Both the position numbers and the translations under genes were made by a program. Of a stretch of DNA of 8,126 nt, positions 1-6,170 are shown in pieces. Each line of letters starts with the position of its first letter. Position 1 is the stretch's first letter. This DNA is from UMGS1649 sp045651205 (GTDB lineage: Bacteria; Bacillota; Clostridia; TANB77; CAG-465). The DNA lies in assembly GCA_045651205.1 (NCBI GenBank), contig JAZRSA010000051.1, positions 1 to 8,126 on the forward strand, in the 5' to 3' direction. The notes under the pieces were generated by a model. It searched no databases. It had not been told where the DNA came from and saw nothing but the letters and a program-made list of their open reading frames with translations.

Positions 1-363
1 ACTAAAACTATGATTAATAACTATGTAAAACATGAAATAATAGAAGCACCTATTAAGAAACAATACTCTAAATCGCAAGTAGCTAAATTATTTGCCATTT
101 GTGTATTAAAACAAGTATATTCTATGCAAGATATAAAAAAACTGCTTAAAATGGCTCTTAAGTCGGATATACAAGTATCATATAACAAGTTCTGCACATT
201 ATTTGAAGAAGCCATAGATTGTGCATATAACAAAAAGGATTATATAGATACTATTTCTACTAATGAATACCAATATCTACTAAAAACCGTTCTTCTATCT
301 TGCGCTTATAAAATATATTCTAAAAACATAGTTGAGATTGAAGAAAAAAATAATAATATATAA
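1..363 (+). CDS. DUF1836 family protein, 3' part (5' end outside window)
   Basis: The reading frame is open to the left edge. The residues before the first ATG (position 10) read TKT, giving TKTMINNYVK, which resembles the conserved core of DUF1836 proteins (roughly LTKTMINNYVK, then a PP-V-K-YSK stretch). The ATG at 10 is therefore internal and the gene begins upstream. The visible part is about 120 residues; family members are usually near 180, so about a third is missing. A helix-rich segment follows (KQYSKSQVAKL, then VLKQVYSMQDIKKLL). DUF1836 proteins are found in Bacillota, have no established function, and are thought to be helix-turn-helix-like. The family assignment rests on recalled sequence similarity. 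The gene converges on the minus-strand peptidase gene and ends just before a hairpin terminator. Confidence 0.75.
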   Translation, partial: TKTMINNYVKHEIIEAPIKKQYSKSQVAKLFAICVLKQVYSMQDIKKLLKMALKSDIQVSYNKFCTLFEEAIDCAYNKKDYIDTISTNEYQYLLKTVLLSCAYKIYSKNIVEIEEKNNNI

Positions 364-369
364 AATATA

Positions 370-406
370 AAGACTACCATTTAATTTGTTTGGTAGTCTT
401 ATTTTA
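370..406. terminator. Bidirectional intrinsic terminator between convergent genes
   Basis: A perfect 10-bp inverted repeat (AAGACTACCA at 370-379, TGGTAGTCTT at 391-400) surrounds an 11-base loop. It is followed by ATTTTATAT on the plus strand and by a T-rich run (TATATTTTA) on the minus strand. It lies between the plus-strand DUF1836 gene, ending at 363, and the minus-strand metalloprotease gene, ending at 431, so it can stop transcription from both sides. Confidence 0.85.
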
Positions 407-430
407 TATATTCTATTTTATATGTTATAT

Positions 431-1054
431 TCACCTGGTAAAAACAAGAAAGATAACGGTCCGCCCAAATAATGTAGTTAATAGATATTTATTTCCTCTT
501 TCTAACGCGTCTGGCGCATGTTCTCTTATTCTAACTCCACCGAAAGATTCGGCCGTTATTTCCCACGGTCTATCATAATATGTTCTATTGCTCCATTGTC
601 TCCATGATGGAAGCCCTATATATAATAAATAATTAATTGGGCCTACTAATAATTGTTGTATATTGTGACCGTATTCATGATGCACAACACTTATACTATA
701 TGGCGTAGCAGTTCTTTGATGTTCTGTTAAAAATATTCCTAAGAACGATCCTGCTCTGTTTCCAGGTATTCTAAATACCATAACACCTTTATACATAGAT
801 ACTTTTTTAGATTCTACTACCTTAGCTTCATCTTTATTGAATATGTTCCATTCTATACTTTGCATATCTGCTTTTATTTCTTCATCCCACAAACTCCAAA
901 TCGAAGCTCCTGTATAACAAACGACTGAAAATAGCAACTGCAACACGCATCCTACAACCGGGCTCATAATAACAACGAATCCCCATATAAACAATAATTT
1001 TCTTATTGAAAATTTCTTTAGATTTTTATTTTCTTTTTCTTTTATCTTTTCCAT
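431..1054 (-). CDS. Putative membrane-anchored zinc metalloprotease (HEYGH motif)
   Basis: This 207-residue protein has a lysine-rich N-terminus (residues 1-19) and a hydrophobic segment at about 20-50, which should anchor it in the membrane. The HExxH zinc-binding motif is at 126-130 (HEYGH), preceded by another His at 125. The hydrophobic stretch GPINYLLYIGLPS follows at 138-150. A conserved-looking YYDRPWEITAE (159-169) then offers E165 or E169 as a possible third zinc ligand, as in gluzincin-type peptidases. I recall similar small uncharacterised proteins from Clostridia with a HEYGH, GP, IGLPS and PWE order, but no named family or substrate. The start at 1054 is the only ATG before residue 30. 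No clear Shine-Dalgarno sequence precedes it, and the best promoter lies only six bases upstream. Peptidase chemistry is inferred from the motif. Confidence 0.65.
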   Translation of the reverse strand: MEKIKEKENKNLKKFSIRKLLFIWGFVVIMSPVVGCVLQLLFSVVCYTGASIWSLWDEEIKADMQSIEWNIFNKDEAKVVESKKVSMYKGVMVFRIPGNRAGSFLGIFLTEHQRTATPYSISVVHHEYGHNIQQLLVGPINYLLYIGLPSWRQWSNRTYYDRPWEITAESFGGVRIREHAPDALERGNKYLLTTLFGRTVIFLVFTR

Positions 1055-1060
1055 ATATTC

Positions 1061-1089
1061 ATACTATTACATATTTAATATATTGTAAA
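1061..1089 (-). promoter_or_regulatory. Probable sigma-A promoter of the metalloprotease gene
   Basis: On the minus strand TTTACA (1084-1089) and TAGTAT (1061-1066) are separated by exactly 17 bases. Only six bases lie between the -10 box and the A of the ATG at 1054, so transcription would start at or next to the start codon. The -35 box begins just past the terminator of the preceding gene, as expected for an independent unit. Confidence 0.5.
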
Positions 1090-1122
1090 GCAAAAAGCGC
1101 TAGAAATTAATCTAACGCCTTT
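1089..1122 (-). terminator. Intrinsic terminator of the WG-repeat gene pair
   Basis: The minus-strand transcript forms a stem of 10 bp (1111-1120 with 1095-1104, including G-T pairs), extended by two A-T pairs, around a 6-base loop (1105-1110). The run TTTTTGCTTT follows. It starts 9 bases after the stop codon of the second WG-repeat gene and immediately precedes the metalloprotease promoter. Confidence 0.9.
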
Positions 1123-1130
1123 AATTTTAA

Positions 1131-1535
1131 TCAGTCAATGAATTTACCTACCGTATTGATAATCCGCTTATTTCCCTTGTAACAGACCTTGGCAGTTCCA
1201 TCTTTGAAGTCTTCTGCAGAATCGAAAATACATCCGATAAATCTTCCAGTTTCTCTATCTGCATATCCAACTTTACCATTTTGGTATATACGGATCATAT
1301 TCTCAAAAAAGCTATCGCCAATTTTTGAAAATTCTGTTCTTCCCCATACATTACCATAGGGACTTAAAATTCCCCACTTGCCGTTTTTCATTACCTTAGC
1401 ATAGCCATCACCCATTTCTTCATATTTGGTATAATATGTGGTTTTGCCATTTGCATCAACACGAAAGTACTCGATGATTTTTCCAGCACGTCTGTACCGA
1501 ATTTGTGTTAAATAGTAGTTGTTGTTTTTGAGCAT
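1131..1535 (-). CDS. WG-repeat protein, downstream copy
   Basis: This 134-residue protein carries the signature of the WG beta-repeat family: GDGYAKVMKNGKWGIL at about 42-57 (W54-G55). A second, degenerate repeat follows near 80-95 (IRIYQNGKVGYADRETG) and a third near 114-134 (GTAKVCYKGNKRI, ending GKFID). No signal peptide or membrane span is visible, so it is probably cytoplasmic. It is a paralogue of the gene just upstream; the two align over nearly their whole length, though this copy has a longer, different N-terminus. WG repeats form beta-rich modules whose role is generally unknown, and no enzymatic residues stand out. The start at 1535 is preceded by AGGGA about ten bases upstream. 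The gene begins 15 bases after the stop of its paralogue, so they should share one mRNA. Confidence 0.8.
   Translation of the reverse strand: MLKNNNYYLTQIRYRRAGKIIEYFRVDANGKTTYYTKYEEMGDGYAKVMKNGKWGILSPYGNVWGRTEFSKIGDSFFENMIRIYQNGKVGYADRETGRFIGCIFDSAEDFKDGTAKVCYKGNKRIINTVGKFID
1372..1433. repeat. Direct repeat between the WG-repeat genes (copy B of 1789-1850)
   Basis: These 62 bases match 1789-1850 without gaps at a fixed offset of 417 bases, with 8 mismatches counted by eye (54/62 identical). They encode the shared YTKYEE-GDGYAKVMKN-KWG core, so this is the best-preserved part of a tandem gene duplication and not a separate mobile repeat. Confidence 0.85.
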
Positions 1536-1550
1536 TTTAGTTTTCCCTGT

Positions 1551-1919
1551 TTAATCAACAAACTTTCCTTGCTTGTTAACCATCCTTTCTTTACCTTCGT
1601 AAATTACTTTTGCAGTATCTCCTTCAAATGGGAATGCTTTTTCAAATACACACGGCCATACTGTGCCTGTTTCCTTTGAAAAGTATCCATAACGATAACC
1701 ATCAAAAACCGTCATCATTCCATGAACCAAATCTCCAAGAGATTTGTATGCCAGAGGACATACTCTATTTCCCTTGTAGTCTAACACGCCCCACTTATCG
1801 TTTTTCATAACCTTGGCATAACCATCACCAATTTCTTCATACTTAGTATAGTAATGCGTTTGCCCATTTATTATGATCCTGTAATGAGTTACTGGTATTA
1901 CTCCATATTCCCGCTTCAT
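1551..1919 (-). CDS. WG-repeat protein, upstream copy
   Basis: This 122-residue protein contains the WG beta-repeat signature at 32-45 (GYAKVMKNDKWGVL, W43-G44). A second repeat unit lies near 67-85 (GMMTVFDGYRYGYFSKETG) and a third near 101-122 (DTAKVIYEGKERM, ending GKFVD). Each unit keeps the pattern of a beta-strand pair followed by G or YG and a turn. It has no signal peptide or membrane segment. GGAG lies seven bases before the ATG at 1919, and a strong promoter lies about 50 bases further up. It is the first gene of a two-gene unit with its paralogue (1131-1535) and is bounded by terminators on both sides. A 60-base sample (1741-1800) has 27 G/C, against 16 in an equal sample of the membrane-protein gene (4801-4860). 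Function is unknown. Confidence 0.8.
   Translation of the reverse strand: MKREYGVIPVTHYRIIINGQTHYYTKYEEIGDGYAKVMKNDKWGVLDYKGNRVCPLAYKSLGDLVHGMMTVFDGYRYGYFSKETGTVWPCVFEKAFPFEGDTAKVIYEGKERMVNKQGKFVD
1789..1850. repeat. Direct repeat between the WG-repeat genes (copy A of 1372-1433)
   Basis: This is the partner of 1372-1433, with 54 of 62 bases identical at a constant 417-base offset. Most differences are at third codon positions, which suggests the shared core has been under protein-level selection since the duplication. Confidence 0.85.
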
Positions 1920-1968
1920 AACTGTTCTCCTTAAATATTTATTTATAGATTTCAGGACTACTTCATAT

Positions 1969-1997
1969 ATTTTAACACCACACCGATATTATGTCAA
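1969..1997 (-). promoter_or_regulatory. Strong sigma-A promoter of the WG-repeat gene pair
   Basis: On the minus strand a perfect -35 box TTGACA (1992-1997) is followed, after 17 bases, by TAAAAT (1969-1974). The predicted leader before the ATG at 1919 is about 40 bases and contains GGAG. The -35 box lies nine bases beyond the T-run of the thrS terminator, so the pair is transcribed independently of thrS. Confidence 0.85.
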
Positions 1998-2005
1998 GTA
2001 AATAC

Positions 2006-2033
2006 AAAAAGCAGCTAGCTTATGCTAACTGCT
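2006..2033 (-). terminator. Intrinsic terminator of thrS
   Basis: The minus-strand stem AGCAGTTAGC (2024-2033) pairs with GCTAGCTGCT (2010-2019), 10 bp with one G-T pair. It has a 4-base loop and a TTTTT run that overlaps the stem end. It lies 14 bases past the thrS stop codon. Confidence 0.93.
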
Positions 2034-2047
2034 CTTGTAGAGTTATA

Positions 2048-3838
2048 TTATCTCCATTTAGTCATTTCTTCAATTTCATTGTTCATTCTTGCAATTATTT
2101 CATTGATTCCGAATACTCCAACTTTTTCACCGCCACGAGCAGTTAAAGCTAAAGTTTTTTCATTCATTTCGTTATCTCCAATAACAGCAAAGTATGGAAC
2201 TTTTTCAAGTCTTGCATTTCTAATCTTGTAACCAATCTTTTCATTTGCGCTATCTACTTCTACTCTAAAGCCAGCAAGTTCAAGTTGTTTCTTAACTTCA
2301 TAAGCATAGTCTAAATGAGCGTCTGCTATTGTTAATAGTTTAATTTGAGTTGGTGCAATCCATAGTGGTAATGCTCCTGCATATTTTTCTATAAGTAATG
2401 CTAATGTTCTTTCATAGCATCCAATAGAAGTTCTATGGATAATGTATGGATGTTTCTTAGCTCCATCACGATCTACATATTCCATTCCAAATTTTTCAGA
2501 TAGCAATTGGTCGATTTGGATAGTGATTAAAGTATCTTCTTTACCAAATACATTCTTTATTTGAATGTCTAGTTTTGGTCCATAGAATGCAGCTTCACCA
2601 ATTCCTTCTTTGTAAGTAATTCCAAGGTTGTCTAGTATTTTAGCCATTATTCCTTGAGCTTCTTCCCATTGTTCAACTGTTCCTATATATTTTTCTTTGT
2701 TTTCTGGATCCCATTTAGAGAATCTATATGATACATCTTCATATAATCCTAAACATTTTAACATATAGTTTGCAAGTTCTAGACAGTGTTTGAATTCGCC
2801 TTCTAATTGTTCTGGAGTACACATTAAGTGACCTTCAGATATAGTGAATTGTCTTACACGGATAAGTCCATGCATTTCGCCTGATGCTTCATTTCTAAAT
2901 AATGTAGAAGTTTCGTTAAGACGCATTGGAAGGTCTCTATAGCTTCTTCCTCTATTTAAGAATACTTGGTATTGGAAAGGACATGTCATAGGTCTTAATG
3001 CAAATACTTCAGCATCTTTTTCTTCATCCCCTAATACAAACATACCATCTTTGTAATGATCCCAGTGACCAGAAATTTTGTATAGATCAGATTTAGCCAT
3101 AAACGGAGTTTTTGTTAATTGCCATCCGTGTCTAGCTTCTGTATCTTCAACAAATCTTTGTAATAGTTGAATTACTTTAGCTCCCTTTGGAAGTAATATT
3201 GGTAATCCTTGCCCAATTGAATCTACAGTTGTAAAGAATTCCATTTCTCTTCCTAGTTTGTTATGGTCTCTATTTTTTGCATCTTCCAGTTTAGCTAGAT
3301 GTTCTTCTACTTCTGCTTCAGTTTTAAAGCAAGTTCCATATATTCTAGTTAACATCTTGTTCTTTTCCGAACCTCTCCAGTATGCACCAGTTACAGATAT
3401 TAATTTAACAGCGCCAACATCTTTAAGATTTAATACGTGTGGTCCCCTACACATATCTACAAAAGAGCCGTTATCATAGAAAGATATTTTTTCATCTTCA
3501 GGTAATTCATTAATAAGTTCTACCTTGTATGGTTCATCCTTCATTTTGTCAATTGCTTCTTCTTTAGATAATACATAAGTTTTCATTTCTGCATTCTGAG
3601 ATATAATATTTTTCATTATATTCTCAATTTTTCTTAAACCTTCGTTAGTTATTTCTATGTTATCGAAATCATAGTAGAACCCTGAGTCTGTTGAAGGTCC
3701 AATTGCAAGTTTTGCATCTTTATATACTCTTTTAATTGCTTCTGCTAGAACATGTGATGCTGTATGTCTAGCTACGTGAATATATTCATTATATTCAACT
3801 TCATTTATGCTTCCATCATTATTAATTATTTTAATCAT
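2048..3838 (-). CDS. thrS: Threonyl-tRNA synthetase, short form lacking most of the TGS domain
   Basis: This class II enzyme charges tRNA-Thr with threonine in the cytoplasm. The N2 editing domain shows HTASH (25-29) and CRGPH (130-134), the residues that remove mischarged serine. The catalytic zinc ligands appear as C286 (RPMTCP), H337 (SEGHLM) and H468 (IIHRTS). Motif 2 is at about 315-328 (RNEASGEMHGLIRVR), motif 3 near 468-477 (HRTSIGCYER), and the anticodon-binding domain begins near 495. The protein has 596 residues against about 640 for E. coli and B. subtilis ThrRS. The loss is at the N-terminus, where only about 20 residues precede the editing domain, so a complete TGS domain is absent. 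Motifs 2 and 3 differ from the usual VRGFTQDDAH and HRA-GS-ER forms. The start at 3838 follows AGGAGG by eight bases. Expression is controlled by the T-box leader immediately upstream. Confidence 0.96.
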   Translation of the reverse strand: MIKIINNDGSINEVEYNEYIHVARHTASHVLAEAIKRVYKDAKLAIGPSTDSGFYYDFDNIEITNEGLRKIENIMKNIISQNAEMKTYVLSKEEAIDKMKDEPYKVELINELPEDEKISFYDNGSFVDMCRGPHVLNLKDVGAVKLISVTGAYWRGSEKNKMLTRIYGTCFKTEAEVEEHLAKLEDAKNRDHNKLGREMEFFTTVDSIGQGLPILLPKGAKVIQLLQRFVEDTEARHGWQLTKTPFMAKSDLYKISGHWDHYKDGMFVLGDEEKDAEVFALRPMTCPFQYQVFLNRGRSYRDLPMRLNETSTLFRNEASGEMHGLIRVRQFTISEGHLMCTPEQLEGEFKHCLELANYMLKCLGLYEDVSYRFSKWDPENKEKYIGTVEQWEEAQGIMAKILDNLGITYKEGIGEAAFYGPKLDIQIKNVFGKEDTLITIQIDQLLSEKFGMEYVDRDGAKKHPYIIHRTSIGCYERTLALLIEKYAGALPLWIAPTQIKLLTIADAHLDYAYEVKKQLELAGFRVEVDSANEKIGYKIRNARLEKVPYFAVIGDNEMNEKTLALTARGGEKVGVFGINEIIARMNNEIEEMTKWR

Positions 3839-3877
3839 AAACCTTACCTCCTTTAATTAACAGTAATTAAGCATAAT

Positions 3878-4107
3878 AAAATGCACTCCTATAGGCATTT
3901 TACCTATAGGGGTGCAAATAATTTATCTTACACGGTTCCACCCTATATTTTACTTAATTCATAGATTTAAGTCGTAAATCTTAACGGTGACTTTCATCAC
4001 AAGCTCCGGGGTAGTCTTCAAAATGTTAACCTTCAAGATTGACTTTCAGCCACGATCAATCCTCTCTTTTGTGTTTTACAAATTTACTCGTCCCTTCATC
4101 GCTTACA
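3878..4107 (-). promoter_or_regulatory. T-box riboswitch (threonine) controlling thrS
   Basis: The minus-strand leader contains the T-box sequence AGGGTGGAACCGTG (3944-3931). Stem I elements include GACGAGTA (4092-4085), AGAGAG (4067-4062) and GGCTGAAAGTC (4051-4041). After GAAG on the 3' side of Stem I come ACT (4015-4013) and ACC (4012-4010), both threonine codons; ACT followed by A fits the usual specifier rule better. The antiterminator pairs 3946-3941 with 3911-3906 and 3933-3931 with 3914-3912, leaving a 7-base bulge, TGGAACC. The competing terminator pairs 3916-3903 with 3895-3882 (one mismatch), followed by TTTT. Uncharged tRNA-Thr should stabilise the antiterminator and turn thrS on. 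Confidence 0.95.
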
Positions 4108-4113
4108 AGTTAT

Positions 4114-4142
4114 ATTATACTACATAATTTATTTAATTTAAA
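4114..4142 (-). promoter_or_regulatory. Promoter of the thrS T-box transcript
   Basis: The minus strand has a perfect -10 box TATAAT (4114-4119) and a weaker -35 TTTAAA (4137-4142), 17 bases apart. The predicted start near 4107 is just ahead of Stem I, as expected for a T-box leader. Confidence 0.8.
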
Positions 4143-4238
4143 TAGTTTTTTAAATTTTTATTAAAATATTAAATTAATTAATCATTGTTGTTTAATATTT
4201 ATATCAAATTAATTTATACTTTCATTTCTACGCAATGC
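4143..4238. other. AT-rich intergenic stretch with a weak hairpin
   Basis: This stretch separates the last gene of the ruvB operon from the thrS promoter. No open reading frame of note is present. On the minus strand AAATATTAAA (4200-4191) can pair perfectly with TTTAATATTT (4173-4164) over a 17-base loop, followed by an A/T-rich run without a clean T-tract. This might end the ruvB operon transcript, but a stem of only A-T pairs with a long loop is weak, and no better terminator is visible here. Confidence 0.35.
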
Positions 4239-4718
4239 TTAATATATTGTTGTACCTTCTAGTCTTACCGTTGGGGCATATGTCTTAAACGCTTCATAAT
4301 CAGAATCTTTTCCGCTCTCCACATCGGCAAATATGGTTATTTCTTCATCTAGCCCTCTTACATTAAATTTTAACATAAAAAGATTTTTATCTCTAAGATA
4401 TTGGTATTCAAGTCTCCATGATGTTATATATTTCCATGGTATTATAACGGAATCGTTTTTATATTCAATATAAGGTACTGTTTGCTTTTTTAACTTATTT
4501 ATTACATTCTCATTAATAGTTTCAGCTCTACTGGTTGAAGCTTCATAAAACATTTTTACTATCTCTATGTAATTATATTTTAGTTCAAATCCATTTTTAT
4601 ATTTATTCGCTATGTTTTCTTTTTCTTCTGGTGTTACATTATCTGGATAAACAATAGCACATATCATTATTATTACGCCCAAAGCAACAACTATTATAGG
4701 TAGCAGTTCTAACATCAT
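4239..4718 (-). CDS. Small single-span membrane protein, unknown function
   Basis: This 159-residue protein has an N-terminal hydrophobic segment at about 3-24 (ELLPIIVVALGVIIMICAIVY) and then a soluble part. That part begins with a charged helical region (28-85) and continues with alternating strand-like stretches at 86-140 (SVIIPWKYITSWRLEY, FMLKFNVRG, ITIFADVES). The PW-K-ITSW pattern followed by strands loosely recalls bacterial PH-like domains, but this is only a guess from pattern. Two adjacent ATG codons (4718 and 4715) could serve as start; GAGGGG lies five or eight bases ahead respectively. It begins 28 bases after the end of the preceding gene without a promoter or terminator between them, so it is probably the last gene of the ruvB-queH operon. 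I do not recognise the family. Confidence 0.6.
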   Translation of the reverse strand: MMLELLPIIVVALGVIIMICAIVYPDNVTPEEKENIANKYKNGFELKYNYIEIVKMFYEASTSRAETINENVINKLKKQTVPYIEYKNDSVIIPWKYITSWRLEYQYLRDKNLFMLKFNVRGLDEEITIFADVESGKDSDYEAFKTYAPTVRLEGTTIY

Positions 4719-4746
4719 ATATTCCCCTCTTTTTCTTATGTTTAGC

Positions 4747-5601
4747 TTATAGCTTTATTCCAATTTTTAATACTTGATAATATTGATGATTGTCTTTTAA
4801 TTCTTGTACTGTATAATTAGCAAAATTTCCAGTTACTTCTTCTAATATCAATTCTTGCTTTTTATCTCCATTTAAATCTTTTATGTGTTTTACTGAATAT
4901 ACAGGCCAGCTATCTGCATTTTTTGTATCTCTTACATATGCATATTTTACTAAATACGCTTTATTATTTGTAACATATACAACTGCACTATATACTCCAA
5001 ACAATCCAGCTTTTTTTGCTGTTGCACATATTATTTTATCGTTAATATCTTCAATGTTTGCTGTATAAACTTCTGTTATTTTAACTCCGCTATTTAAAAA
5101 TACATATGAACCTAACGCCTCTTTTACATATTTTTCATCCTGTTTAGTAGGTTCTAGTTTCTTTGAAAAATCTAAATTTTTTTCTATTGTGCTAGAAACA
5201 GCAACATATTGTGGTGGTAATGAGTCTTTTGCAATTGTTGTATATATTAACTCATCTCTATATTTACGAATACTTGCAGTTTTAAATGTTCCATATATAC
5301 TTTCATTTGAATAAAGATTTACTTCAATTTCATTTGCTAGCGGATTTACGCTATAATATTTATCTGCACTAATCCATTGCCCGTCTTTACTTGCACCTAA
5401 TAATATTCCATTATATATAATAATATTACTGTCTTTTACAATGCTATCTGCTATATTTTCGTTTATTGGATGTTCTTTAGAATATGTTATGTAATTACCA
5501 GTAAAAGTATATATAATGAAAATCACACACGAAATTATAACTAATGCACATATAAATATTAAAAATGGTATTAGCCATCTTCTTTTATTTGCTTTTTTCA
5601 T
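4747..5601 (-). CDS. Membrane-anchored extracytoplasmic protein, unknown function
   Basis: This 284-residue protein has a positively charged start (KKANKRRW) and a strong hydrophobic segment at about 10-32, typical of a type II signal anchor. The large remaining domain should therefore lie outside the membrane. There is no lipobox and no obvious cleavage site. Near the C-terminus DLNGDKKQE (242-250) has the D-x-N-x-D-x-x-x-E spacing of calcium-binding loops found in FG-GAP/VCBS-type and EF-hand-like repeats. Only one copy is present. The ATG overlaps the queH stop codon (ATGA), and AGGAGG lies nine bases upstream inside queH, so translation is probably coupled. The next gene also encodes a membrane protein, and the two may work together. 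I do not recognise the family. Confidence 0.65.
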   Translation of the reverse strand: MKKANKRRWLIPFLIFICALVIISCVIFIIYTFTGNYITYSKEHPINENIADSIVKDSNIIIYNGILLGASKDGQWISADKYYSVNPLANEIEVNLYSNESIYGTFKTASIRKYRDELIYTTIAKDSLPPQYVAVSSTIEKNLDFSKKLEPTKQDEKYVKEALGSYVFLNSGVKITEVYTANIEDINDKIICATAKKAGLFGVYSAVVYVTNNKAYLVKYAYVRDTKNADSWPVYSVKHIKDLNGDKKQELILEEVTGNFANYTVQELKDNHQYYQVLKIGIKL

Positions 5602-6170
5602 TTTTTCTTTCCTCCTTCATCTATAGAGAAAATACATCCACAATATTTTTGTCTGTATAATCCTAAATCTTTCGCCTTATGTTGTCCTTGCCAAAATAGT
5701 GGTCTAAAATCTTCGTAAGCGAATTTAACGCCAAATTTAGCCGCCAATTTATTACATACATCAATTATTACGTCATGCTTTTGATAAGGGCTAATTAAAA
5801 GTGTAGTAGTCACCGAAGTATATCCGTTGTCTCTAGCATACTCGAATACTTTTTCAAGTCTAGATGTATAGCAATACTCACAGCGCATACTATAACCTTC
5901 TTCTTTATGATTTACTGCATGTTTAGCCCAATCTAAAAGATTATATTCATCTAAGAATATACCTTCCTTTTCGTTCATAGCTAAATATTCTTTTAATGTC
6001 TCTTTTCTTCTTTCATATTCATCTTTAGGATGTATATTTATGTTATACCATATAACATCAAAATCTTCTTTTGACTCTAAATTATATTTAATCAAATTAT
6101 CATTTACATCATCAAAAACAGCAACTAAGCACGGAGCACAACATGCATGTATTAATAATTTATCCTTCAT
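5598..6170 (-). CDS. queH: Epoxyqueuosine reductase QueH
   Basis: QueH catalyses the last step of queuosine synthesis, reducing epoxyqueuosine to queuosine in tRNA, and is a non-homologous replacement for QueG. The 190-residue protein matches the family (formerly DUF208) throughout. It has an adjacent cysteine pair in HACCAPC (8-14: C10, C11, C14), NIHP and EYERR near 45-55, C97 and C100 in MRCEYCY, TTLLISPYQKH (122-132), and YCGCIFS (176-182) near the end. The cysteines C10, C11, C97 and C100 are those expected to hold the iron-sulfur cluster. The start at 6170 overlaps the end of ruvB by 11 bases, with GGGG six bases upstream inside ruvB. No other queuosine gene is in the window; queA and tgt commonly lie near ruvAB in Bacillota, so their absence from this side is notable. 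Confidence 0.95.
   Translation of the reverse strand: MKDKLLIHACCAPCLVAVFDDVNDNLIKYNLESKEDFDVIWYNINIHPKDEYERRKETLKEYLAMNEKEGIFLDEYNLLDWAKHAVNHKEEGYSMRCEYCYTSRLEKVFEYARDNGYTSVTTTLLISPYQKHDVIIDVCNKLAAKFGVKFAYEDFRPLFWQGQHKAKDLGLYRQKYCGCIFSIDEGGKKK

Noticed and set aside
10..12. ATG at position 10 as the start of the first gene
   Set aside because: The frame is open to the window edge and the three codons before it (TKT) complete a DUF1836-like motif, so the ATG is internal.
390..578. Plus-strand open frame of 62 codons
   Set aside because: It overlaps the terminator and the antisense of the metalloprotease gene, with no ribosome binding site and no recognisable protein features.
1372..1850. 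Mobile repeat or CRISPR-like array
   Set aside because: There are just two copies, both in frame within coding sequence and encoding the same protein core, which fits gene duplication.
3258..3479. Plus-strand open frames opposite thrS, including 2022-2231
   Set aside because: They lie antisense to a highly conserved synthetase and read as shadow translations rich in S, F and L.
4143..4238. Small RNA or strong terminator in the AT-rich gap before the thrS promoter
   Set aside because: Only an A-T-only stem with a long loop is present, and no promoter-terminator pair for a separate RNA was seen.
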